From contig JAEORY010000147.1 in assembly GCA_016840645.1 (NCBI GenBank), forward strand, positions 1 to 8,607: a DNA stretch of 8,607 nt, read 5' to 3'. This stretch comes from Candidatus Borrarchaeota archaeon. Lineage in GTDB: Archaea; Asgardarchaeota; Sifarchaeia; Borrarchaeales; Borrarchaeaceae. Below, one piece after another: positions 1 to 5,267 of the stretch. Every line of letters begins with the position of its first letter. The stretch's first letter is position 1. Below the pieces are notes generated by a model. The model made no database searches. It saw only the letters and a program-made list of their open reading frames with translations, and had not been told where the DNA came from. Made by a program: the position numbers and the translations under genes.

Positions 1-86
1 TCGAGATTCCCTCACATCCTTCGAAAAAGCGCCTCTAGGACGTTTATAATCTCTTTATATAATGTTCTTGTTGATCAAAAGTGTAT
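1..86 (-). promoter_or_regulatory. Possible leftward promoter for a gene beyond the left edge
   Basis: Read on the minus strand, a TATATAAAG-like element lies at about 54-62 and a second TATAA at about 44-49. About 35 bases further on, AAGGATG (16-22) and GAGGGA (7-12) look like ribosome-binding purine runs close to the window edge. This would suit a leftward gene whose start lies just outside. The same stretch is also the downstream flank of the DJ-1-like gene, and AT-rich DNA gives TATA-like strings by chance. No coding sequence can be assigned inside the window. Confidence 0.25.
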
Positions 87-659
87 TCAGTATATATATT
101 CAATTTCTTCGGCAACAAATTTCTTGGCATCGCCCCCAAACAAGACCTCCACCAAATAAAGTGCCATATCCATGCCAGCAGTAACTCCTGCTGATGTGAT
201 AACATTTCCCTCGACCACAAATCGTTCTTTGACCATTTCTATTTTTTCATAGTTATCGAGTTCACTAAGGACACCTTTCCATGTCGTAGCCTTTTTTCCA
301 TCAAGAATCCCTGCTTCTGCTAAAATAAACGCTCCTGTACACACTGAAGTGGTATATTTTGCTGTTTCAGCAGTTTTTAATATGAAATCTCTTAGGATTT
401 CGTTGTGCATCTCCTTTCTTCTTCCGTCGCCTCCAGGAATGAGTAACACATCAATTTTCGGGGTGTTTTCTAATGAAAAATCAGGCATTACTTTTAGATT
501 GTTTGCACATTTCACTAGTTCTTTTTTTTCCGCAATTGTGAACACATTAACTCTTTTCTCTTTCAAATCATAAGTGTTTAAGATTGAAAAAACTTCGTAA
601 GGTCCAACAAAATCCAATTCTTCTGCGCCATTGAAAATTAATATACCAAAATTGATCAT
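87..659 (-). CDS. DJ-1/PfpI family protein, isonitrile-hydratase-like
   Basis: A 190-residue single-domain protein of the class I glutamine-amidotransferase-like (DJ-1/PfpI) fold, full length for the family. The nucleophile elbow is SVCTGA, with Cys107 followed by Thr108, and is continued by the conserved stretch around LAEAGILDGKKATTW. An N-terminal LDFVGPYEVF supplies Asp16, and PGGDGRR (75-81) is the usual glycine turn. The Asp near position 16, Cys-Thr pair and GPYEVF string match the isonitrile hydratase/AraC-regulator-type branch better than human DJ-1 or PfpI protease; I recall Asp, Cys and Thr as the key residues of Pseudomonas isonitrile hydratase. There is no DNA-binding domain. The ATG is supported by a GAGGGAG purine run a few bases upstream. 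It is divergent from the DNA methyltransferase. The real substrate is unknown; a glyoxalase or amidase-like role remains possible. Confidence 0.85.
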   Translation of the reverse strand: MINFGILIFNGAEELDFVGPYEVFSILNTYDLKEKRVNVFTIAEKKELVKCANNLKVMPDFSLENTPKIDVLLIPGGDGRRKEMHNEILRDFILKTAETAKYTTSVCTGAFILAEAGILDGKKATTWKGVLSELDNYEKIEMVKERFVVEGNVITSAGVTAGMDMALYLVEVLFGGDAKKFVAEEIEYIY

Positions 660-663
660 AATT

Positions 664-671
664 CTCCCTCG
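664..671 (-). promoter_or_regulatory. Ribosome-binding site of the DJ-1-like gene
   Basis: On the minus strand CGAGGGAG ends four bases before the ATG at 659-657. It is a good anti-16S match and supports that start. A TATA-like ATTAATTATACA at about 691-703 lies close upstream, so the mRNA leader would be short. Confidence 0.6.
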
Positions 672-713
672 AAATTTGGTTTAATAAATGTATAATTAAT
701 ATTGCGATAGTTA

Positions 714-733
714 CGTGAAAATTGTCTTTCACG
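714..733. repeat. Inverted repeat between the divergent DJ-1-like and methyltransferase genes
   Basis: CGTGAAA (714-720) and TTTCACG (727-733) are exact reverse complements separated by six bases. The repeat sits in the divergent intergenic region, just upstream of the candidate TATA box of the DJ-1-like gene (about 691-703) and about 30 bases upstream of that of the methyltransferase (762-768). Its location suits an operator or activator site serving either gene. A competing pair, TTGCG (702-706) with CGCAA (732-736), overlaps it. The six-base arms CGTGAA/TTCACG recur at 5125-5143. No regulator gene is recognised in the window. Confidence 0.5.
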
Positions 734-761
734 CAATGAAAAATAGTATGATAACTGATCC

Positions 762-768
762 ATATAAC
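762..768 (+). promoter_or_regulatory. TATA box of the DNA methyltransferase gene
   Basis: ATATAAC lies about 32-38 bases before the ATG at 800. With archaeal spacing, transcription would start near 790. There is no ribosome-binding sequence directly before the ATG (the nearest purine run is about 20 bases away), so a leaderless or very short-leader transcript fits. Confidence 0.45.
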
Positions 769-799
769 AATCAAGAAGAAAGTCGTTAATCTTGAACAA

Positions 800-1681
800 A
801 TGCAGAGGATTAAATTGAACAATACTAGCGAAAACGATGATCAAAAAACTAAGAAAAGAGAAAATAGACTAAATGATCTTACCGGGGCAGAATGGGTGCA
901 ATTCTCAAAATCTGTGTGGAGATTCAAACAACCAGTTAGAAATAATTATGGACATCCGGCAATCTTTCCTGAGTTTATTGCAAAACGTTTGATAAAGATG
1001 TTTACTAAGAGAGGAGATTTTGTTTTTGATCCAATGGTTGGAATTGGAACAACCGTTGTTGTAAGTAGAAACTTAGATAGAAGTGCCTTAGGAATAGAAT
1101 TATCAGAAAAATGGTCAAATATTGCTAAGGGAAGACTGGAAGAAAGTCCTAAACCTATAGAGACTTGGTTCGACTCTGATGAAATAACGAGAATATCTAA
1201 TTATCACAAAATAATCTACGATGATGCAAGAAACCTTCTTTCTCATGTTGAAAAAGAATCTGTAGATTTTTGTTTGACATCACCGCCCTATTGGATCGGA
1301 CTTCATGGAATAAACGGTAAATATACAGGACAAACTGAAAAAGAATGGAAAATTTATAGTGAAGATTCCAGAGACTTGGGCAATATTCGAAACTACAACG
1401 AATTTATTTCTGAACTTGAAAAAATCTATAGACTTGTTTTTGAAGTATTAAAAAATGGGAAGTATTTTGTGGTCATAGTTCAGGATTCTCGAAGAGGGTC
1501 AGAAGTATTTACTATACATATTGATATGATTCGGATCTGTAAAGAAATTGGTTTTGAATATCAAGACATGATTATATGGGAGCATCCTCATTATACAACT
1601 CGTCCTTTAGGATATCCGACTACTATGGTAATTTCTAGGGTTCACGACTTTATATTGGTTTTTAGGAAACCCAAAAAATAA
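800..1681 (+). CDS. DNA methyltransferase, N4-cytosine or N6-adenine type (SPPY)
   Basis: A 293-residue SAM-dependent amino-methyltransferase of the N6_N4_Mtase family. In order: an N-terminal LTGAEWVQFSKSVW segment (27-40), a motif X-like HPAIFP (52-57), the SAM-binding motif I FDPMVGIGTT (76-85), the acidic motif II ALGIE with Glu100, and the catalytic motif IV TSPPY (160-164). The end, HDFILVFRK, is typical of the family. The order X-I-IV, without a large block between I and IV, resembles the gamma arrangement. SPPY is commonest in N4-cytosine enzymes, but target base and site cannot be read from sequence. The protein is short, so any target-recognition region must be small, probably around 165-200. 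No restriction endonuclease is adjacent, so it may be a solitary methylase or part of a system outside the window. It is more AT-rich in appearance than the mtmB region, which could mean transfer. Confidence 0.87.
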   Translation: MQRIKLNNTSENDDQKTKKRENRLNDLTGAEWVQFSKSVWRFKQPVRNNYGHPAIFPEFIAKRLIKMFTKRGDFVFDPMVGIGTTVVVSRNLDRSALGIELSEKWSNIAKGRLEESPKPIETWFDSDEITRISNYHKIIYDDARNLLSHVEKESVDFCLTSPPYWIGLHGINGKYTGQTEKEWKIYSEDSRDLGNIRNYNEFISELEKIYRLVFEVLKNGKYFVVIVQDSRRGSEVFTIHIDMIRICKEIGFEYQDMIIWEHPHYTTRPLGYPTTMVISRVHDFILVFRKPKK

Positions 1682-1752
1682 AAAAAAGATGCTTAATTTC
1701 GCCGTATAATTAGAACATTATGCAAAATCCAGAAATTTGGGTTTTAAATTTT

Positions 1753-1920
1753 TTAGATATAGTTCCAGAAGTATTCAACGTATTCTGGGGAATTAAGTAT
1801 CCTAGTATCTGAAGGCAAGTGAATGTAGTTGCCCGAAAATCCTGTATACTTACTCGAACCAGATTCATAGACCCAGCCACATCTATCGTGTTCAGTTTCT
1901 CCATTTATAGAAGAAACCCA
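1753..1920 (-). pseudogene. Possible decayed gene end, start-less open frame
   Basis: This minus-strand frame is open for 55 codons between TAA at 1921-1923 and TAA at 1753-1755 and has no upstream ATG, GTG or TTG start; its only TTG is about half-way in. Its translation has a protein-like composition rich in Gly, Tyr, Trp and Glu, for example CGWVYESGSSKYTGFSGNYI and SPEYVEYFWNYI. That is more natural-looking than the alternative frame with an ATG at 1904. It may be the C-terminal relic of a gene. I recognise no family, and a chance open frame is a real possibility. Confidence 0.2.
1765..1788. repeat. Small inverted repeat
   Basis: CCAGAA (1765-1770) and TTCTGG (1783-1788) pair exactly. With one bulged G the stem can extend by TA/TA, leaving a seven-base loop. 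It lies just after a T-run downstream of the methyltransferase stop codon. It could be an RNA 3' structure or chance. Confidence 0.3.
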
Positions 1921-1947
1921 TTACTTTAGTTAAAGTAATTTAACTAA
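1920..1947. repeat. Two overlapping AT-rich inverted repeats
   Basis: The first dyad pairs ATTACTTTA (1920-1928) with TAAAGTAAT (1931-1939), nine-base arms and a two-base spacer. The second pairs TTAGTTAAA (1926-1934) with TTTAACTAA (1939-1947), nine-base arms and a four-base spacer. The two share the middle segment, so only one hairpin could form at a time. The block sits in a convergent region, which suits a terminator or a protein-binding array rather than a promoter operator for either flanking gene. Confidence 0.45.
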
Positions 1948-2080
1948 TGCAACAGAAGTTTAAATTCCTTCTACGCTTTGATAATTGATATAATGACTAA
2001 GAATGCTTAATTTTTAGCCTATCTTGAATAAGTAATAAAATACAATGATCTGCTAACTTGACTTGATGTTTTTCCTATAC

Positions 2081-2494
2081 TTATATTTCGATTTTAAACT
2101 TCTCTCGAATCAGATTCTTTATTGCGTTTATAATTTCAGTCGCTTCTTTAATTAAGCGTTCACCATCTTCTCTAGTATAGAAAACAATTACGGCATAATC
2201 ACTTGTTTGCCTTGCTTCAAATAACTCATTAAGAGCTCTTCCAATAGTTGATGGAAGCAGTCCTTCTTTTACCACCTTTAGTCCAAACATAGTAACAATT
2301 CCCTGATGAGTTTTTGGAGATATACCTAGAAGGTGGAGAAGAGCCTTTGATGCTAAAAAGGCTGCGTAATATGCTCTACTTATCGCATCATCAATTCTAT
2401 CTTTTTCTAAAAGAATTTGGGCACTTGTAAGTTTTCCCTCACCACGTATTATAAGCTGTTTTGCTGTTTCTATTACTTCGTCCTTTTTTCCCAA
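2081..2494 (-). CDS. HEPN domain protein, toxin partner of HEPN/MNT pair
   Basis: A 137-residue all-helical HEPN-domain protein (PF05168-like), the toxin or RNase-like partner in HEPN/MNT modules. The hallmark helix SRAYYAAFLASKALLHLLG lies at 39-57 and the second conserved helix LFEARQTSDYAV at 91-102. HEPN RNases usually carry Rx4-6H; here Arg95 is followed by SDY (98-100) and no His, so classical RNase activity is doubtful, although Rx3DY-type sequences are common in this branch. Tyr100 is a candidate site for modification by the MNT partner. The start is TTG, overlapping the end of the MNT gene by 22 bases; it is supported by GAGGGG about eight bases upstream and gives the usual N-terminal length. 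No in-frame ATG gives a complete domain. It is the second gene of a minus-strand operon. Confidence 0.85.
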   Translation of the reverse strand: MGKKDEVIETAKQLIIRGEGKLTSAQILLEKDRIDDAISRAYYAAFLASKALLHLLGISPKTHQGIVTMFGLKVVKEGLLPSTIGRALNELFEARQTSDYAVIVFYTREDGERLIKEATEIINAIKNLIREKFKIEI

Positions 2495-2814
2495 ATTATT
2501 TTCCCCTCTTCTTTTATAGTTTCATATAATGGTTCTATAGCATTTTCAAATTCCTTTGGTGTTAAATATATTGCAGGAATTACAACACCTGTTTCAGCAA
2601 ATATCGTTTCTCTGAAGTGTGAGAAAAGTTTTCTGGTAGTTTTCTTGTTTTCTGTAATTAAAAGAAGATCAATATCACTTAGAGGGCTAAAGTCATCACG
2701 AGCTACCGATCCAAAAAGTATTATTTCAATTAAATCGCTATCTATCAATGGAAACTCTTCTGAAATTTCTTTTAGTATTTTGTCTTTGTAGAGCAGCAGC
2801 AAAGAAACCACCAT
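2473..2814 (-). CDS. MNT-type nucleotidyltransferase, antitoxin partner of HEPN/MNT pair
   Basis: A 113-residue minimal nucleotidyltransferase of the DNA polymerase beta superfamily. The active-site signature is GS-x10-DxD: Gly35-Ser36 in LFGSVARDD and Asp47/Asp49 in LSDIDLLL. A third catalytic carboxylate, usually in a later strand, is not evident in VVIPAIYLTPKEFE (77-90), as in several related minimal enzymes. In studied HEPN/MNT systems the MNT protein neutralises the HEPN toxin by adding AMP to a tyrosine near its active site, and the pair is co-transcribed; the 22-base overlap here fits that. The ATG lacks a clear ribosome-binding site. A TTG at residue 5, preceded by GGTGG, is an alternative start. 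The gene is divergent from the mtmB operon. Confidence 0.85.
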   Translation of the reverse strand: MVVSLLLLYKDKILKEISEEFPLIDSDLIEIILFGSVARDDFSPLSDIDLLLITENKKTTRKLFSHFRETIFAETGVVIPAIYLTPKEFENAIEPLYETIKEEGKIIWEKRTK

Positions 2815-2866
2815 TTCGTATCGTATCTTTTTATTCTTCTTATCTGTATTTTAACTGATGCATTTG

Positions 2867-2876
2867 TTTTATATAG
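2867..2876. promoter_or_regulatory. TATA-like element between divergent MNT and mtmB genes
   Basis: TTTTATATAG on the plus strand reads CTATATAAAA on the minus strand. The minus-strand version is the better TATA box and would give a leader of about 30 bases for the MNT gene. For mtmB the same element would give a leader of about 90 bases, so a nearer, weaker box (for example the ATTATTTAAT run at 2896-2905) may be used instead. Confidence 0.35.
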
Positions 2877-2974
2877 AGTTATGTTACATTCTTGGATTAT
2901 TTAATTGCAGTAATAATTCTTTAGCTTATCTTTAAGTTGTATGGAAATTCGTTTAATTAATTGGAGAACAAAAG

Positions 2975-2981
2975 AAGGATG
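2975..2981 (+). promoter_or_regulatory. Ribosome-binding site that sets the mtmB-like start
   Basis: AAGGATG lies six bases before ATG 2988. The identical heptamer lies nine bases before the start of the downstream corrinoid gene (4381-4387). It sits too close to, or overlaps, the in-frame TTG 2961 and ATG 2979 alternatives to serve them. Confidence 0.5.
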
Positions 2982-2987
2982 AGGCTA

Positions 2988-4367
2988 ATGTCCGAACCGA
3001 AACTATTAGACATAATTAGAAAAGCCGAAACTGGTCCTATCTGTATGGAAAAAGACTTTGATTTTAGTATTATGAGATTGAAACTCAAAGAAGTTATTGC
3101 AGAGTATGATATTAGATATGATCCAGATATTTTGGTTCCATCAGACGATAGTTTGGCGGACGCTGTGTTTAACGCCGCTTTGGAACTTTATTTAGAAACA
3201 GGCACCTATTGTTTAAGTACACATCGACAAATCAAGTTTGAGGAAGATGAGATAACGGAAGCATTGCATAATGCACCAAGTCAAATTACTTTCGGCGCTG
3301 GCACTGATGAAAGAATAATGACCAATAGACGGATAGAAGATCAAAAACCTCCTCTATGTTTAACTTCAGGTGGCTGCGAAATCTCTGAGGACATTTATGC
3401 AAAAGTAGTTCAGAGTCTTGCACAAGAACCTCTAGCTGACACAGTAAGTGGAGGATATCCGTTAAAGACTATATTTGGAATGGTACCACGAGCAGGCACT
3501 CCTATTGAGATTTTAGCTTCTACTTATAATCTAATCTATGCAAAAGAAGGAACGAAGAGAGCAGGTCGCCCATTAATTGGATTTCATAATCTGATAGGGA
3601 GTGCCCTGTCAGAGGCCTCGTATATCAGTATGGATCAACCAGAACTTGGTGTGAGACCTGTGGATGGAATGCTCATCGCTACCCTTGCTGAGCTTAAAAC
3701 AGATTACAGTCAACTCGCTAAGGCTTTGTACTACTCTGAACACAATGATGTCTTAATAGGAGGCGTGTATGTGCCGTTAATGGGAGGATATGCAGGAGGA
3801 CCTGAAGGAACCGCCATAGTTACCCTAGCACATCATCTACAGGGAGTCCTTACTTATAATGTCGCTTATTCGGACTTTCCGCCTCTGCATCTCAAGTATT
3901 CTTGTTCTACCGCTCCTGAAACCATTTGGGTTGCTAGTATTGTGTGCCAAGCTCTTAGTCGAAATACTCATCTGCTTACCGCTTCAGAGGCTATAACAGC
4001 AGCAGGTCCATGCACTGACATGTGCTTATACGAGGTAGCTGCAAGCAGCTTAATGGGTAGTGTTTCTGGCTGTCATATCAATAATGCATCGGCAGCTAAA
4101 AGCCAGTATTCAGATCGTAATACTGGAATGGAAGCCAGAATGGGCTGCGAAGTCGGTCATGCTGCCACTGGCATGAAAAGGACCGATGCCAACGAACTTG
4201 TGACCCAAATAGTGTCTAAGTATGAACAAAACTTAAAAAAACCACCACTTGGGCTTACATTTCAGGAATGTTATGATTTACAGACTGTAAGACCCACTGA
4301 AGAACATGTTAATATTTTTACACGAGTCAAAAAAGAACTTGGAGATCTTGGACTCGAATTTAAATGA
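2988..4367 (+). CDS. mtmB-like: MtmB-family (monomethylamine methyltransferase-like) corrinoid methyltransferase lacking pyrrolysine
   Basis: A 459-residue relative of monomethylamine:corrinoid methyltransferase MtmB (about 458 residues), which moves a methyl group from the amine to the cobalt of its corrinoid protein in the cytoplasm. Matches run the full length: YLETGTYCLSTHRQIK near the N-terminus, AGRP (192-195), GGYAGG, AGPCTDMCLYE, TGMEARM, and the C-terminal TFQECYDLQTVRPTEEH. In Methanosarcina MtmB, pyrrolysine (amber codon) follows AGRPGMGV; here the aligned codon is CAT for His200, and the frame has no amber codon. From memory of that protein, Glu229 and Glu259 align with Leu229 and Val260. 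The fold is therefore conserved but the substrate-activating site is rebuilt, so the methyl donor may not be monomethylamine. ATG 2988 was chosen over TTG 2961 and ATG 2979 because of its ribosome-binding site and family length. It is followed at 29 bases by the corrinoid protein gene. Confidence 0.9.
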   Translation: MSEPKLLDIIRKAETGPICMEKDFDFSIMRLKLKEVIAEYDIRYDPDILVPSDDSLADAVFNAALELYLETGTYCLSTHRQIKFEEDEITEALHNAPSQITFGAGTDERIMTNRRIEDQKPPLCLTSGGCEISEDIYAKVVQSLAQEPLADTVSGGYPLKTIFGMVPRAGTPIEILASTYNLIYAKEGTKRAGRPLIGFHNLIGSALSEASYISMDQPELGVRPVDGMLIATLAELKTDYSQLAKALYYSEHNDVLIGGVYVPLMGGYAGGPEGTAIVTLAHHLQGVLTYNVAYSDFPPLHLKYSCSTAPETIWVASIVCQALSRNTHLLTASEAITAAGPCTDMCLYEVAASSLMGSVSGCHINNASAAKSQYSDRNTGMEARMGCEVGHAATGMKRTDANELVTQIVSKYEQNLKKPPLGLTFQECYDLQTVRPTEEHVNIFTRVKKELGDLGLEFK

Positions 4368-4396
4368 TTTGCTTATGTTTAAGGATGTGTTTAAAA

Positions 4397-5050
4397 ATGG
4401 AGAATCTATTCGAAGCATTAAAGAATGCTGTGGAGAAATACGAACCTGAAAAGGCAAAACAAGTTGCTAAAGAAATCGTAAATGCCCAGATTGACCCATT
4501 AAAAGCAATCGATGAGGTTTTAGTCCCTACAATGGAGCAAATAGGTGAGAAATTCGACAAAATGGAAATTTTTCTCCCTGAGCTTGTGGTTGCTGCTGAA
4601 GCGATGCAAGCTGCTACTTCTATTTTGATGGAACCACTTAAAACATCCACTGAACTTCCAAAAACAAAAGGCAAGGTTGTACTAGGAACTGTGTTTGGAG
4701 ATGTTCATGACATTGGAAAGAATATTGTCAAAGTGATGATGGAAGTTTCTGGTTTTGAAGTATTTGACTTAGGAAATAAGGTTCCTTCAATGCAATTTAT
4801 CGAAAAGGCAATAGAAGTGAATGCTGATATAATTGCTCTTTCAGCTTTAATGGCAACTACGATGGGATCTCAAAAAGAAGTGCTTGAACTACTAGAAGCA
4901 CTAGGAAAACGAGATGACTACATAGTGCTTATTGGCGGCGCTCCAACGACACCTGCCTGGCAAGAGGAGATTGGTGCTGAGGGGTGGGCAGAAACGGCTG
5001 CTGGAGCGGCAAAGATTGCAGCTCAATGGATGAAAGAAAAAGGGAAATAG
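4397..5050 (+). CDS. mtmC-like: Methylamine-type corrinoid protein (MtmC/MtbC/MttC family)
   Basis: A 217-residue cobalamin-binding protein that accepts the methyl group from the preceding methyltransferase and passes it to a second enzyme. An N-terminal four-helix cap domain (about 1-85) carries PTMEQIGEKFDKMEIFLPEL. It is followed by the B12-binding Rossmann domain with the base-off ligand motif GDVHDIGKNI (101-110), where His104 is the lower cobalt ligand, then SALMATTMGSQ (149-159) and VLIGGAPTTP. All expected B12-contact motifs are present, so it should be functional. The start at ATG 4397 is supported by AAGGATG at 4381-4387 and by family length; an in-frame ATG at 4364 overlaps the mtmB stop but has no ribosome-binding site and adds an unlike extension. 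It is co-transcribed with the mtmB-like gene, although methanogens usually place mtmC first. Confidence 0.9.
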   Translation: MENLFEALKNAVEKYEPEKAKQVAKEIVNAQIDPLKAIDEVLVPTMEQIGEKFDKMEIFLPELVVAAEAMQAATSILMEPLKTSTELPKTKGKVVLGTVFGDVHDIGKNIVKVMMEVSGFEVFDLGNKVPSMQFIEKAIEVNADIIALSALMATTMGSQKEVLELLEALGKRDDYIVLIGGAPTTPAWQEEIGAEGWAETAAGAAKIAAQWMKEKGK

Positions 5051-5124
5051 AGAATTTGGTCTCCTTGACATCTCAATCGTTGTTTATTTCTAACTCAGTC
5101 AAATAATTTTCTGGTTTTTACAGG

Positions 5125-5143
5125 CGTGAATTAAGGTTTCACG
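5125..5143. repeat. Inverted repeat upstream of the lipoprotein gene, related to 714-733
   Basis: CGTGAA (5125-5130) and TTCACG (5138-5143) are exact reverse complements with a seven-base spacer. The arms are the same as those at 714-733, where the spacer between these six-base arms is eight. It lies about 45 bases upstream of the TATA box at 5189-5196 and about 75 bases after the corrinoid gene stop. It may be a regulatory site. It could also be part of the corrinoid transcript 3' end, where short T-runs lie at 5107-5119. Confidence 0.4.
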
Positions 5144-5188
5144 ATTGATTCTTTCTGGAACCTTTCTGAACTGCATCTGCTATCAACG

Positions 5189-5196
5189 TTTATATG
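5189..5196 (+). promoter_or_regulatory. TATA box of the DUF4097-like lipoprotein gene
   Basis: TTTATATG follows AACG. Expected initiation is near 5215-5220, leaving a leader of about 50 bases that contains the CGAGG ribosome-binding site at 5256-5260. Confidence 0.5.
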
Positions 5197-5255
5197 TCAG
5201 TGTCAACTATACTTATGTTTTACTATGGATTTCTGAAAAATAGGATGTAATTTAT

Positions 5256-5260
5256 CGAGG
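5256..5260 (+). promoter_or_regulatory. Ribosome-binding site that decides the lipoprotein start
   Basis: CGAGG is one base before ATG 5262 but seven bases before ATG 5268. Normal spacing therefore favours 5268. Confidence 0.5.
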
Positions 5261-5267
5261 AATGAAA

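Larger units (their letters stand above)
1682..2080. other. Convergent intergenic region, about 400 bases, no confident gene
   Basis: This stretch lies between the 3' ends of the methyltransferase (+) and HEPN (-) genes. It holds a T-run at 1749-1754 that could end the methyltransferase transcript, a CCAGAA/TTCTGG inverted repeat (1765-1770 with 1783-1788), GGCAA/TTGCC arms (1814-1818 with 1829-1833), and overlapping AT-rich inverted repeats at 1920-1947. On the minus strand there is a stop-free frame at 1753-1920. I see no tRNA, no rRNA and no insertion-sequence ends. Confidence 0.6.

Noticed and set aside
568..844. Minus-strand open frames of 84 and 62 residues across the divergent promoter region
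   Set aside because: They overlap the start of the DJ-1-like gene and the TATA box and 5' end of the methyltransferase; composition is not protein-like.
1850..1880. GGTTCGA-like T-loop string on the minus strand suggesting a tRNA
   Set aside because: The flanking bases do not form a T-arm stem, and no acceptor or anticodon arm could be found.
1710..1904. Minus-strand 64-residue open frame with an ATG
   Set aside because: It lacks a ribosome-binding site, has no recognisable motif, and another frame of the same DNA looks more protein-like.
2417..2791. Plus-strand 124-residue open frame
   Set aside because: It is antisense to the HEPN and MNT genes, which have clear family motifs; low-complexity Ser/Ile-rich translation.
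2961..2987. TTG 2961 or ATG 2979 as the mtmB-like start
   Set aside because: The resulting N-terminal extension has no counterpart in MtmB, and the ribosome-binding heptamer AAGGATG is correctly spaced only for ATG 2988.
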